Source: Nocardia sp. CY41
GTDB taxonomy: Bacteria > Actinomycetota > Actinomycetes > Mycobacteriales > Mycobacteriaceae
Assembly: GCF_009829325.1 (NCBI RefSeq)
Contig: NZ_VUOS01000006.1
Span: 124,001-188,000, forward strand
DNA: 64,000 bases
Direction of reading: 5' to 3'
Part shown: piece by piece, positions 1-8,601 of the stretch
Layout of the letters: each line of letters starts with the position of its first letter
Position numbering within the stretch: position 1 is the stretch's first letter
Program-made: the position numbers and the translations under genes
The notes under the pieces: generated by a model
Seen by the model: the letters and a program-made list of their open reading frames with translations, nothing else
Databases searched by the model: none
Told to the model about the DNA's origin: nothing

Positions 1-909
1 TTGTGGATGATCGACCTGCCCTCCGGGCACGGCGGACGGATCACCGACCTCGGCTACGCCCTGCTGTGGTTGATCGCGGCGGTCGCAGTCGGCTCGGTCG
101 TGCTTGTCCGCGCCGCCCGCGCCGCGCCGCCCGCGCGCCGCCCGTCCGGGCAGTTGGTCACCGGCCTGCGGTTGGGTCTGGTCGATCTGCGCCGCAACCC
201 GGCGCTGCTGGCGTTGCTGGTGGTCGTGCCGGTGGTGTTCATCCTGCTCGCCAAGGTGACCACCCCAGAACGCACCATTGCGATCTCGGTGCGTCACGGC
301 GATCGGACCGTTGCCGACACATTCTGGTTCCCCGAGGTACACGCGGGCACGATGGCACCTATCGCGGTCGCCGCGTTGGCCACCCTGGCCGGGCTGTTCG
401 TGGTGGCCGACTCCGAGGCTGGTGATCGAAGACTGCGGCTGGCTGGATACCGCCGCAGTGTACTGCTCGCCGTTCGTTTCGGCGTCCTCACGGTCGCGGC
501 GGCGGTCATCGGCCTCGCCGCCCTCGCGATCACAGCGACGGTCTTCACGCCCGCGCAGTGGGCCGGATTCATCACCGCCCTCATGCTCGCCGCGATCACC
601 TACGGCCTGATCGGGATGATTCTCGCGCCGCTGTTCGGCCGCGTCGCCGGCGTCTTCGTCGCCTTCCTGATCCCGTTCCTGGACCTCGGCCTGATCCAGA
701 GCCCGATGCTGCGCCCCGAACCCGCTCCCTGGGCGCGGCTCTGGCCCGGATACGCGAGCACCCGATTACTGTTCGACACCGGCCTGACCACCGACTTCGA
801 CCTGCCCGCAACGCTGCTGCTCGCCCTGGCCTGGCCGAGCGGCTTGGTGGTGATCGCAGCCGTGCTCTTCGGTCGTGGCACGCGAGCGCGACCGCGCCTG
901 GGCATCTGA
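1..909 (+). CDS. ABC-2 type membrane permease, 5' end probably outside the window
   Basis: Hydrophobic protein with about six membrane segments. One is near residues 15-35, then 68-82, 118-137, 155-182, 190-225 and 270-290. The pattern, with a soluble loop after the second segment and the closing pairs of helices, resembles ABC-2 type exporter permeases. No ATPase partner lies downstream; any partner would be upstream, outside the window. The first codon read is TTG at position 1, so the true start is probably upstream and the gene partial. The stop is followed 15 bases later by a truncated dehydrogenase, which places the gene at the edge of a decayed island. The family is inferred from hydropathy, so the substrate is unknown. 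Confidence 0.5.
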   Translation: MWMIDLPSGHGGRITDLGYALLWLIAAVAVGSVVLVRAARAAPPARRPSGQLVTGLRLGLVDLRRNPALLALLVVVPVVFILLAKVTTPERTIAISVRHGDRTVADTFWFPEVHAGTMAPIAVAALATLAGLFVVADSEAGDRRLRLAGYRRSVLLAVRFGVLTVAAAVIGLAALAITATVFTPAQWAGFITALMLAAITYGLIGMILAPLFGRVAGVFVAFLIPFLDLGLIQSPMLRPEPAPWARLWPGYASTRLLFDTGLTTDFDLPATLLLALAWPSGLVVIAAVLFGRGTRARPRLGI

Positions 910-924
910 TCGGGACAAGCGCCG

Positions 925-1527
925 GTGAAGATCGCGATAAACGAAGTCCAGCAGTGGGAACACACAGCGTGCCTACGGCTGCATCCAGAACATGAGCTGA
1001 TCTGCTCCTCCGCGCCGCTGGACACGCATACCGCGGCCGACGCCGACGTGCCAAGCACGTTCATCCGCTCGCGGCTCGACGCCGATGTGCTCGAACGGTT
1101 CCCGAAGCTGCAACTGGTGGCCACCCGGTCCACCGGCTACGACCATATCGATCTCGGGTACTGTGCCGCGCACGGCATCACCGTCAGCAATGTTCCCGAC
1201 TACGGCGACTCCACCGTCGCCGAACACGTCTTCGCCTTGATCCTCGGCCTCGCCCGGCACCTCGTCGACGCGGCCGAACGCACCCGCCGCGGCGGGTTCT
1301 CCCAGGCCGGACTGCGCGGATTCGAGCTGCGCGGCAAGACCCTGGAGTTCTCAGATGCGCTCTCAGACATGGATGCTTGGGTAGTCACGGCCACAAAAGC
1401 CAATCAGCCCCGGCTGCATCGCTGGGCCGGCACCATCGTCACCGGACTTGTCACGCCCGGGCGGAGGCGTGAAGCCGCGGCCATCGAAACAGTTCGCCCG
1501 CGAGGCGGCGGCCGTGGTTCCGGCTGA
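925..1527 (+). pseudogene. 2-hydroxyacid dehydrogenase (D-lactate dehydrogenase-like), truncated
   Basis: GTG start. The first ~143 residues read as the N-terminal part of a D-isomer-specific 2-hydroxyacid dehydrogenase. They contain the segment LVATRSTGYDHIDL, then NVPDYGDSTVAEHVFALIL, then a stretch ending LRGKTL. In intact relatives LRGKTL is followed at once by the NAD-binding GxGxxG loop. Here, from about base 1354, the frame continues into unrelated low-complexity sequence and stops at 1527. The Rossmann fold and the catalytic Arg/Glu/His are therefore missing; intact members run about 330 residues. This is a broken gene cut by a deletion or insertion near base 1354, and the protein would not be an active enzyme. 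Confidence 0.75.
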
Positions 1528-2157
1528 GGTGGTGTGCAGGACCGAGGGCGCCCGAAGGGGGTGACCCGGGATGGTGGTCGATCGCTGCGATCGTAGTCGG
1601 GCTCGCGGTCGTGGTGTTGGTCGCCGAGCAGCTGGTGAAGGCCCACTGTCGGACTGGCGCGGGGATCGGCGCGTCGACGTTTCTGATCGCGGGCCGTGTT
1701 CCTCGCTTTCGACCCGGAGAACCTTGCTGTCGGCGCGGTCGGGTCCGCGCAGAGCGCGCCGGGCATCCTGGTGCCGACCGTGATCGGTTCGGCGATGGTG
1801 GCTATACAGGGCGGGAGTAATGATCGGTGCGGTCGAGGGCCGGTGGCCGGTTGGCGGTATTCGGTGGCGCCGGACCGAAGGAGGCTTACCTCATGGGTGA
1901 CTGTGTGCCGGTGCGGTGGTTCTCCGGGGACTCGACACGTGAAGCGCACTGTCGGGCGACGTCATCGCAGTCGAGATGGCTCACCTCGATTGTCGCGATG
2001 TGCCCTGCGGCGTGGTGAACGATTCCTGTTCGGTGAAACGCGCGATCACGGCTCGGACGACAGGATTCGACGCGGTCACCTGCCGCTCGAGGCGGCCCTG
2101 CGCGGAACTCCATGACCGCACGCCTGCGCGTATGGATGGTGTGGATGCGGGAGCCGG
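1528..2157. other. Decayed intergenic zone with possible transporter remnant
   Basis: No intact gene is visible. Around 1571-1850 on the plus strand two frames together read like a broken membrane transporter: AAIVVGLAVVVLVAEQL in one frame, then FDPENLAVGAVGSAQSAPG in another. The second resembles actinobacterial sodium/calcium-exchanger proteins, but the link is weak. At 1893 an ATG sits behind a strong AAGGAGG ribosome site and opens a 41-codon reading frame (MGDCVPVRWFSG...) without recognisable relatives. It may be the head of a truncated gene. The rest of the stretch holds nothing I can support. Confidence 0.3.
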
Positions 2158-2455
2158 TTCAGCTGTGCTCGGGACGGAATTCCTCGACGGTGGGGGCGAA
2201 CTGATCGGCCATGTCGTGTGTGGTGTGCAGCCCCGGGGTCATCCTCACCGACGCCAGGCGGCCGCGTGGCAGCATCCCGGCGAAGTGTTCGGCCAGCCAA
2301 TGCGGGCGGGTGTCGTTTCGTCGTCTCGGGGAATGATCAGCACGGCGCGGTGAGCCCGATCAGCTCTTCGGGGGCGCGGGAGGCCCGGTCGCGGCCGATT
2401 GCCGCGGCGGCGATGCCGGCCGGATCCCGACCCGCGTCACGATGAGAACCCGGCG
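2158..2455 (-). pseudogene. Alpha/beta hydrolase C-terminal remnant
   Basis: Reading the minus strand across three frames gives a continuous hydrolase-like tail. It runs DPAGIAAAAIGRDRAS, EELIGLTAPC, a stop and frameshift, LIIPRDDE with PA, then LAEHFAGMLPRGRLA and LHTTHDMADQFAPTVEEF. This is the usual end of an alpha/beta hydrolase: the acid-bearing strand 'P.LII.GDDE.HP', then a helix, then the region of the catalytic histidine. At least two frameshifts separate the pieces. The segment DPAGIAAAAIGR matches DPASIVAAAAIGR in the second broken hydrolase at 12850-13452, so these are remnants of two related genes. Neither can be functional. Confidence 0.55.
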
Positions 2456-2508
2456 GCATAGGTCGATGGAACTAGGAGTGAGCCATGTCATGAACACCCA
2501 ACTTGCAT

Positions 2509-2525
2509 ATACCCCCAGGGGGTAT
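2509..2525. promoter_or_regulatory. CsoR/RicR-family operator
   Basis: A perfect 17-base palindrome, ATACCCCCAGGGGGTAT, centred on an A, lies 47 bases before the ATG of the His-rich protein at 2572. TACCC/GGGTA palindromes of this form are bound by CsoR-family repressors: copper sensors CsoR and RicR, and the persulfide sensor CstR. With a His-rich metal protein downstream, copper is the likely signal (inference). No CsoR-family regulator gene is in the window, so the repressor must act in trans. Confidence 0.75.
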
Positions 2526-2571
2526 TAAATTTTCGGATGTCCACCACAGCAGGATCGGAAAGGCCGCGACA

Positions 2572-3417
2572 ATGACCACTCAGACTTACTCCCATCACCA
2601 TGGCGGGCACGCCGCTCATATCGGTCACGGCCATCACGCCGAGCACGCGGCCGCCTCCGCCGACGCCGGTCACGGAGATCACGCCGCGCACGACGGCCAA
2701 GCGCCGGGCGGGCTCCAGATCACCCAGGACGGGTACACCTTGGAGTTGGCGGAACCCATCACCGAGCCGGGTGAGATCGACTTCCGGTTCCGGATCCTGG
2801 GCCCGGACGGGAAGCCGGTCACCGATTACACCGCCATCCACGACCGCGACCTGCACCTCATCGTGGTGCGGCGCGAACTGACCGGGTTCTGGCACGTCCA
2901 CCCCGAACTGGGCGCCGACGGCACCTGGGCGGTGCGGCTGAACCTTCCGGAAGCGGGCGCGTATCGCGTGTTCACCGATATCGCCCCGCGGGCGCTCGGA
3001 AAGACCATCACCCTCGGCGCGGATCTCGCCGTGGCGGGTGCGTACCGGCCGCACCCCGTTCCGGAGGCCGCGCGCACCGCGGTCGTGGACGGATACGAGG
3101 TGAGCCTCGATGGTGATCTCGTGCCCGGTGAGGGCCGCCTGCTCACTCTCACCGTGCGCGAGGACGGCGCACCGGTCACCGATCTCCAGCCGTACCTGGC
3201 CGCCTACGGGCATCTGGTGATCCTGCGGGCGGGCGATCTGGCCTATATCCACGTGCATCCGAACGGTGAACCCGGCGACGGTGTGACCGCGCCCGGACCG
3301 GATGTCACCTTCCACACCGCCGTCCCCGGACCCGGCACGTACCGCCTGTTCCTGGATTTCAAGCACGGCGAGGTCGTGCGCACCGCCGCCTTCACCCTGC
3401 CCACCGTCACCCACTGA
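2572..3417 (+). CDS. His-rich heavy-metal/copper-associated protein
   Basis: A 281-residue protein. Residues 1-45 form a histidine-rich head (SHHHGG, GHGHHAEH, HGDHAAHDG) likely to bind metal. Two beta-sandwich-like repeats of about 100 residues follow. Each has a conserved histidine cluster: HDRDLHLIVVRR with FWHVHPELG in the first, and YGHLVIL with YIHVHPNGE in the second. The architecture matches actinobacterial proteins that travel with copper ATPases and CsoR genes. No signal peptide or membrane segment is seen, so it is probably cytoplasmic. The ATG at 2572 is chosen because upstream codons run through the operator at 2509-2525. An MFS gene follows in the same direction, so copper-induced expression of both is likely. 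Exact role unknown. Confidence 0.7.
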   Translation: MTTQTYSHHHGGHAAHIGHGHHAEHAAASADAGHGDHAAHDGQAPGGLQITQDGYTLELAEPITEPGEIDFRFRILGPDGKPVTDYTAIHDRDLHLIVVRRELTGFWHVHPELGADGTWAVRLNLPEAGAYRVFTDIAPRALGKTITLGADLAVAGAYRPHPVPEAARTAVVDGYEVSLDGDLVPGEGRLLTLTVREDGAPVTDLQPYLAAYGHLVILRAGDLAYIHVHPNGEPGDGVTAPGPDVTFHTAVPGPGTYRLFLDFKHGEVVRTAAFTLPTVTH

Positions 3418-3434
3418 TCACCGCACATCGGTGG

Positions 3435-3455
3435 GCGGGCGCATGGTGCGCCCGC
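3435..3455 (+). terminator. Hairpin between metal protein and MFS gene
   Basis: A 9-bp GC stem (GCGGGCGCA / TGCGCCCGC) with a TGG loop, 17 bases after the stop of the His-rich gene and without a T-run. It may be a partial terminator or an RNA-processing site in the metal operon. Confidence 0.5.
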
Positions 3456-3480
3456 TCACGTAGCGGGGAAGGAGCCCGAC

Positions 3481-3544
3481 ATGTGCGAATGCTGCTGTCG
3501 AAGCACCCGTGACCCACCCCAACTCGCCCGAGGAAGTATTTGCG
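3481..3544 (+). other. Possible Cys-rich leader ORF (start MCECCC)
   Basis: An ATG at 3481 follows an AAGGAG ribosome site at good spacing and opens with MCECCCRST, four cysteines in the first six residues. The frame stays open to 3771 but runs over the MFS gene in another frame, so only the start is likely to matter. It could be a short metal-sensing leader peptide that couples translation to the carrier, or chance. The coordinates given cover only the part before the MFS start. Confidence 0.3.
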
Positions 3545-4933
3545 ATGCGCTCCGCGCCCATGACCAGCTCACCGTTCCACAACCACGACTACCTGCGCCT
3601 GTTCACCGCCCAGGTGACCGGCCTGTTCGGCACCGGATTGACCACCGTCGCACTGGGATTGCTCGCCTACGAACTCGCCGGGGCCGCCGCGGCCGCAGTT
3701 CTCGGCACCGCCCTGACCATCAAAATGCTCGTCTACGTTACGGTCGCTCCGATCGTGGGCGCCTACGCTGACCGCTTCCCCCGCCGACCGTTCCTGGTGT
3801 CGCTGCATCTGATTCGCGCCACCGTCGTGCTCGCCTTGCCGTTCATCGACCAGATCTGGCAGATCTACGTGCTGATCGCCGTACTGCAAACCGCTTCGGC
3901 CGCCTACACTCCGACCTACCAGGCCGTCATCCCCGACATCCTGCCCGATGAGCGCGAATACACCCGGGCCCTGTCAGCGACCCAGTTGGCCGCCACCATG
4001 GAAACCCTGCTGAGTCCCATGCTCGCCGCGGCCGCGCTGACCGTGATGAGCTTCCACTGGCTGTTCGCCGGTACCGCGATCGGATTCGCCATCTCGGCAG
4101 CACTGGTGATCACCGCTCGCATACCGAACGTGACCGCCGCGACCGAGGGCTCCTTCCGTGAACGGATCACGGTCGGCATGCGCATCTTCGCGGCCACACC
4201 GCGGCTGCGCGGCCTGCTGGGATTGAACCTCGTCGTCGCCGCCGCCGGATCGGTGGTGATGATCAACACGGTCAACTACGTCCGCGACACCCTCGGTGGC
4301 AGCCAGTCCGGCGTCGCGGCGTTGCTGGCCGCCAACGGTTTCGGCACCATGCTCGTCGCCGTGTCCCTTCCCCGCGTCCTCGATCGCCTCGGTGCCCGAC
4401 CGGTCATGCTCACCGGTGCGGCCACCCTGCTGGCCGGACTCGGATCGGCCATCGCCCTGTCCTTCGCCGATGCCGGTGGCTGGCGCTGGGCCGCCGCGAT
4501 CGCGGTGTGGGCGACCGTCGGTATGGGCACTGCGGCGATACTGACACCCACAGGGCAGGTATTGCGCCGCTCCTCCCGGCCGGCTGACCGCCCCGCACTG
4601 TTCGCGGCCCAGTTCTCGCTGTCGCACCTGGCTTGGCTGCTCACCTATCCGATCACCGGATGGCTGACCACCGTCGCCGGATTCACCACGACCTGGGTGG
4701 TCCTCGCCGTGCTCGCGGCTGGTGGAATCGCTGTGGCAGTGCGGATGTGGCCGCGGCACGATCCGGAGGTCATGACCCATCTGCACGAGGTCGGCACCAT
4801 CGATCCAGCTCGCCTGATCGACGCCGTACGCGTGGACGACCGCTTCTACCGGCACACCCACGCCTACGTCATCGACGCCGAACACCCACGTTGGCCGACA
4901 CAACAGCGGCTGGCCGAAAGCACCGCAGCCTGA
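3545..4933 (+). CDS. MFS transporter, probable metal-operon carrier
   Basis: A 462-residue major facilitator carrier with about 12 membrane helices. The helix 2-3 loop carries GAYADRFPRRP, the MFS 'G.laDr.grr' motif. After the last helix (ends near residue 410) comes a soluble tail of about 50 residues with several histidines (HLHEVG, RHTHAYVIDAEHPRW), which may bind metal. The ATG at 3545 follows GAGGAAG; a GTG at 3509 would add 12 residues. It lies 127 bases after the His-rich gene in the same direction and is closed by a hairpin at 4959-4987, so the two probably form a copper-regulated unit. Substrate not determined from sequence; metal efflux is inferred from context. Confidence 0.7.
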   Translation: MRSAPMTSSPFHNHDYLRLFTAQVTGLFGTGLTTVALGLLAYELAGAAAAAVLGTALTIKMLVYVTVAPIVGAYADRFPRRPFLVSLHLIRATVVLALPFIDQIWQIYVLIAVLQTASAAYTPTYQAVIPDILPDEREYTRALSATQLAATMETLLSPMLAAAALTVMSFHWLFAGTAIGFAISAALVITARIPNVTAATEGSFRERITVGMRIFAATPRLRGLLGLNLVVAAAGSVVMINTVNYVRDTLGGSQSGVAALLAANGFGTMLVAVSLPRVLDRLGARPVMLTGAATLLAGLGSAIALSFADAGGWRWAAAIAVWATVGMGTAAILTPTGQVLRRSSRPADRPALFAAQFSLSHLAWLLTYPITGWLTTVAGFTTTWVVLAVLAAGGIAVAVRMWPRHDPEVMTHLHEVGTIDPARLIDAVRVDDRFYRHTHAYVIDAEHPRWPTQQRLAESTAA

Positions 4934-4958
4934 ACAACCCCATCGAACCGAATCACCT

Positions 4959-4987
4959 GGCGGGCACCCGAATTCCGGGTGCCCGCC
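4959..4987 (+). terminator. Strong hairpin terminator after MFS gene
   Basis: A 12-bp perfect stem, GGCGGGCACCCG / CGGGTGCCCGCC, with a 5-base AATTC loop, 25 bases after the stop of the MFS gene. No T-run follows, which is common for actinomycete terminators. Confidence 0.75.
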
Positions 4988-5109
4988 ACTGCGTCGGCCC
5001 ACCTTCGGCCCGTTCGGCTCGAGTGCGACGAGCCCACCCGTGCGTTTCATCGATCGTCTCGGTCGGCGCCCCGAATGCGCAGCTGCGGGGCGGCACGTTC
5101 TGTGGTGAG

Positions 5110-5550
5110 CGCGTCATCGCGGAGTTCACGAGCTGCGTGAACGATGTCTCCTCGAGGTACAAGAAATCCATGGCTAGAACCATCCGAACCCGGCAGTTGA
5201 GCCGCCGGACCGCGCTGAGTTTCAGAGAGATCGCCGCGATGATCGACCCCGTCGTGGGGGCTGGGGCAACTATTACGGGCACTTCTACAAGCCCGAGTCG
5301 ATCAGTTTCTTGGAACGCCAGATCAATTCGTTTCTCGTGACATGGGCCATGGGGAGTACAAGCGGTATCGCCGTGCCGTCGGCCGGGCACGTCAGAAGAT
5401 GGCCGAGTTCGCCTGAACCTATCCCGGCATGGTCGCGCTCTGGAAGCACGGCGCGTTGCCCACCGGTTCGACATCGGGAGCCGTGGCGACGGGAGAGCAC
5501 GGTTCTGAGAGCGGCGGCGGGTGAGATCCCGCCGCCGCCTACCTCGTAGA
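5110..5550 (+). mobile_element. Group II intron remnant: maturase C-terminus plus domains V/VI
   Basis: From about 5171 the plus strand reads RTIRTRQL..., then GNYYGHFYKPESISFLERQI, then NSFLVTW. After a frameshift near 5347 it reads EYKRYRRAVGRARQKMAEFA, a stop, and GMVALWKHG. This is the order seen at the X/DNA-binding end of group II intron reverse transcriptases ('GW.nYyg.fy', 'l.rW..kKYKR..', 'lf.hWkhG'). Next, at 5478-5505, GAGCCGTG...CACGGTTCT matches the catalytic domain V consensus. A GC hairpin at 5511-5536 fits domain VI. The reverse transcriptase core and the intron 5' end are gone and frameshifts are present, so the element is dead. Confidence 0.75.
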
Positions 5551-5564
5551 AGGCTCCATACCGT

Positions 5565-6120
5565 TGTCCGCCAACCGGCGCGACCGATGGCGGTGTAGAC
5601 CGAGCCCCTGTCGGAATGGTGGATCAAGTCGCCGTCGCGGATGTCGTAACTCCAGACCGCGTACTCCGGGGCACTGAGCACCAGTTCGTGTCACAGCGGT
5701 CCGAGATTTCCAGACCACAATACGGTTGGAAAACGCATCCCGGACCGCGGCCAGTCAGTACGCGCCCTGACCACGCGGGATGGGGTGGCATCGGCCACCT
5801 ACAGCCGGTTCGGCCGATTCGCGGTGAAGACGCGTCCGAACAGATGCGGTGCCGGTGCCGCGCGGGTATCTTGCCGCGTGGAGGAGACCCGCCTACGCAG
5901 GAACGCGCCCTGCAACCCGGCGCCGCGCATCACTCGCTCCACCCGTTTCCGACCGCCCGCGATGCCGCGCCGTGCCAGCATCGCGGGCGCGCGGCGGAGG
6001 GTCGTAAGTGCCGCCGGAGCTGCTGTGGATATCGACGATCTCGGCCTCGTTCGATGACCAAACCGGGTTGGGAGTAGTGGATCCTTTCGGTACCACGACG
6101 CAGCTTGCCCTCGATGATGC
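5565..6120 (-). pseudogene. IS3-family transposase (OrfB) remnant
   Basis: The minus strand in several frames gives ordered pieces of an IS3-family OrfB. They are EAEIVDIHSSSGGTY (around 6050-6005), ARRGIAGGRKRVERVMRGAG with LQGAFLRRR (5975-5890, the HTH_21 region before the integrase core), VFTANRPNRL (around 5830-5800), and DGDLIHHSDRGSVYTAIG (around 5630-5575, the second catalytic Asp block of the rve domain). Frameshifts separate all of them and the final Glu block is missing. The remnant stops next to the 3' end of the group II intron at about 5550. Not functional. Confidence 0.7.
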
Positions 6121-6141
6121 GACGTGCGTGGCCGAATTACT

Positions 6142-6181
6142 GTGGTGCGTCGCCCTCATCTACTAACGAGCGACGCACCAC
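6142..6181 (-). terminator. Hairpin terminator downstream of cysK2 copy 1
   Basis: A 12-bp stem, GTGGTGCGTCGC (6142-6153) pairing with GCGACGCACCAC (6170-6181), with a 16-base loop. It lies 39 bases past the stop of the minus-strand cysK2 gene and is the natural end of that operon. Confidence 0.6.
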
Positions 6182-6219
6182 GGGACCGCGTACCGTGTCA
6201 CATCTCTGTGTCGGCATCT

Positions 6220-7347
6220 TCATGAAGGAGTTGTTACTGGAGAAGCCATCGTCTTGGGGTCGATCACGGTCGTAGAGCGGGTCCAGGAGGTAACGACACG
6301 CTCACTGGGATGGGTGATAGTTGCGGGTTCGATCGGTGGGTCGACGTCGAGCAACCCGTGTTCGGCGCAGTAGCGGTCGTTGTAGATGGTGTCGAAGTAG
6401 CGCTGTGGTCCATCCGGGAATACGGCCGCGATCGTGGTGTCTGCGTCGAATACGCGAGCTGCCCAGCCGGCGACCAGTGCCACCGCGCCCACGCTCCAGC
6501 CACCGGACGCGTGGTGGGTCGCGGCGAGCGTTCGCGCAGCCCACACGGCCTCCGAGGGCGCCACCCAGTGCACTTCGTCGAACGCCGGGTAGTCGACATT
6601 GGCTGGGAAGATGCTCGAGCCGAGGCCGCGCATCAGGCGCGGCCCAGATGGTTGGCCGAAGATCGTCGAGGCCACTGTATCCACGCCGATCAGCTTGAGG
6701 TCGGGATTGAAACGGCGCAGCACCCGCGAAACGCCGGCCGAGTGGCCGCCCGTGCCGACGGCGCACACCAGGACGTCGATGTTGCCGAGCTGCTCGACCA
6801 GCTCGATCCCCAAGGATTCGTAGCCGTCGACGTTGTCGGGATTGGTGTACTGGTCCGGAGTCCAGGCGTCGGGATGACGATCGAGCAACTCCGCGACACG
6901 CTCGCGGCGCGCCTGTTGCCACCCGCCGGTCGGGTGGGGTTCGGTCACGAGCTCGACCCGCGCTCCATAGGCTGCCAGCATCCGCGAAACGATGGGCTCC
7001 AGTCCTGTATCGGTTACCACGGTGACCGGGTGGCTGTGGACGATTCCGGCCAGAGCCAAACCCAAGCCCAGAGTTCCGCTTGTGGATTCGATGATCGGCG
7101 CGCCGGGTGCGAGATCCCCTCGCTCCTCCGCGCGCTGCACCATGTGCAATGCGGGGCGGTCCTTCATCCCGCCAGGATTGAACCCCTCCAATTTGGCCCA
7201 GAACCCGCGACCGGCCGGAGCCAGCGGGGCTCCGATGCGCAGCACTGGGGTGTTGCCGACCAGTCCGTGGGGCCGCCGGGCCGCTCCCGGTGCGCTGATC
7301 AAGCCGACGGGTACGTCGGTGCGGTTGTCGAACATGATGTGGTTCAT
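6220..7347 (-). CDS. cysK2: CysK2-like PLP-dependent sulfocysteine/cysteine synthase, copy 1
   Basis: A 375-residue fold-type II PLP enzyme. The PLP lysine is in [13 protein letters not shown] near residue 60. [12 protein letters not shown] is the substrate loop, and the phosphate loop is [21 protein letters not shown] in place of the CysK SVKDR, plus the longer C-terminus, fits the CysK2 branch (Rv0848 in M. tuberculosis). CysK2 makes S-sulfocysteine from O-phosphoserine and thiosulfate. The upstream gene is an LpqS-like protein, the same order as Rv0847-Rv0848, which belong to the copper-responsive RicR regulon. The start at 7347 is preceded by GCGACAGTC, identical to the leader before copy 2 at 10443. 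It is about 70% identical by eye to copy 2. The MFS gene expected downstream is absent; IS debris follows. Confidence 0.8.
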   Translation of the reverse strand: MNHIMFDNRTDVPVGLISAPGAARRPHGLVGNTPVLRIGAPLAPAGRGFWAKLEGFNPGGMKDRPALHMVQRAEERGDLAPGAPIIESTSGTLGLGLALAGIVHSHPVTVVTDTGLEPIVSRMLAAYGARVELVTEPHPTGGWQQARRERVAELLDRHPDAWTPDQYTNPDNVDGYESLGIELVEQLGNIDVLVCAVGTGGHSAGVSRVLRRFNPDLKLIGVDTVASTIFGQPSGPRLMRGLGSSIFPANVDYPAFDEVHWVAPSEAVWAARTLAATHHASGGWSVGAVALVAGWAARVFDADTTIAAVFPDGPQRYFDTIYNDRYCAEHGLLDVDPPIEPATITHPSERVVTSWTRSTTVIDPKTMASPVTTPS

Positions 7348-7453
7348 GACTGTCGCTTCCTGTATCAGCACCGCTGTCCATGCGGCGCTAACGATGAGAG
7401 GGGCAGCTGACACCGGTCGGCAGTACGACATACGCCGGCCTGGTGCTGACCTG

Positions 7454-8047
7454 TCAGCGTCGGGCGATACAGAGCCGAGTCAGGATTTCCCGCCCATGGG
7501 CGGGCACGGGTCGGCCAGGTGGGGCACGTACACCGCCGACGGGCAGAGAAAGTACTGCCGTGAGAACAATGAGGGCCGCCGATAGCATCAGCCCGAGCAG
7601 TTGCAGCGGCAGGACGGTCGACGCGGTGCCGGGCAGGAGGGATTTGATGACACAGTGCGCGATGTGCGCTCCGCAGTGATCGTCTACGTAGTCGGACACC
7701 GCGTCATCGGGGCTGTGTCCGTGCACAGTTGCCTGCCCGGTGCCCCCGACAGGGAAGGTCGAAGCATGCGTGTGTGCGTCTGCTCTCAGTAGCCCGCAGT
7801 CGATCGCCGGTGCTACGAGCAGCACTAGGGCGAGCAAGACCAGCGCGAAACCGCCCCGCCGCAGCAGGCGGATGAGGCCGACGACGCCTCGACCTTCGCG
7901 CCCGCGATCCAGCCGGGTCGTCCTTGCGGCACCGGCTTTGGCGGTGAATTGGCGATCGAGTATTCCGATGCCCTGCTTGGCAAGCATGTCAGCGACGGGG
8001 GTGTCAGCCGCAATGCAGCGCTCGGAGTAGTCAGGCGCTTGACTCAT
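7454..8047 (-). CDS. lpqS: LpqS-like copper-regulon membrane protein, copy 1
   Basis: A 197-residue protein. Residues ~1-55 are an N-terminal extension, followed by a signal-anchor helix ([19 protein letters not shown]). A His/Cys-rich outer segment with HTHA, VHGH and the cluster CGAHIAHC comes next. A second hydrophobic helix follows near residues 150-175, and the C-terminus ends [10 protein letters not shown]. The second copy in this window keeps CxxHxxHC and the same tail, so both are likely functional and may bind Cu(I). Position before cysK2 and a RicR-type operator upstream match M. tuberculosis lpqS (Rv0847). The start at 8047 has GGAGG at good spacing; a GTG at 8083 is less likely. 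No clear lipobox is seen, so 'lipoprotein' is not asserted. Confidence 0.65.
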   Translation of the reverse strand: MSQAPDYSERCIAADTPVADMLAKQGIGILDRQFTAKAGAARTTRLDRGREGRGVVGLIRLLRRGGFALVLLALVLLVAPAIDCGLLRADAHTHASTFPVGGTGQATVHGHSPDDAVSDYVDDHCGAHIAHCVIKSLLPGTASTVLPLQLLGLMLSAALIVLTAVLSLPVGGVRAPPGRPVPAHGREILTRLCIARR

Positions 8048-8128
8048 GACAACCTCCGTTCGGCTTCGATCGGCTGTGCTCAACCTTCACCGCTGCCCCA
8101 AGGAGCGCGATCGCATTACCGTGACGTT

Positions 8129-8145
8129 ATACCCTACGGGGGTAC
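8129..8145. promoter_or_regulatory. CsoR/RicR-type operator upstream of lpqS copy 1
   Basis: ATACCCTACGGGGGTAC is a near-palindrome with TACCC and GGGTA arms, of the same class as the perfect site at 2509-2525. It lies about 82 bases before the lpqS start on the minus strand, a normal repressor position. RicR of M. tuberculosis controls lpqS-cysK2 through such sites. The regulator itself is not in this window. Confidence 0.65.
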
Positions 8146-8601
8146 CCTGTCAATCGTCGTCGAACTGCACCGGCGCCTCTGGCTGAACGGCCTCGGCAGC
8201 ACCCGGCTCGCCCTGTGATTGTGCCCAGTCATCCGCATCACCGTCTTCTGGTTGATGATGGCGCACAGCGTCATTGAAGGCGAGCAGTGGAATCTCGCCG
8301 TCAGCTCATGGAGTACCAAGCGTCTGTGCCCCCGACTCGGATGAAGTCACCCAGGCGGCACGGCATCGTCCTTGTCGACCGCTCAGATACTCGAGTTGCC
8401 GAGGTCACCTGCAACCACGTCGGCATATTCGCTCGGGCCGTGCGTCAGCACGACCGATGCGAGGCCCTCGGATAGGAGGCTCCCCAGCCGGGCGGTCCCC
8501 AGAACGCAACACCCGCCGCGCTCACGTCGGCCTCTGCCGGATGACCCCACCCCACCGGATATACCCCCCGGCTGCACCCGGCCACTGACTGATCGACTCG
8601 A
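8146..8601. other. Gene-free stretch
   Basis: Short frames occur on both strands, but none has a convincing start, ribosome site or recognisable sequence. It separates the lpqS-cysK2 operon from the methyltransferase. I see nothing else in it. Confidence 0.4.

Noticed and set aside
2488..3414. Minus-strand frame opposite the His-rich metal protein
   Set aside because: Would run through the operator and has no family motifs; the plus strand has HVHP repeats and a proper operator-start layout.
6310..7410. Plus-strand frame antisense to cysK2 copy 1
   Set aside because: The minus strand encodes a PLP enzyme with all motifs and a paralogue; the plus frame is a shadow.
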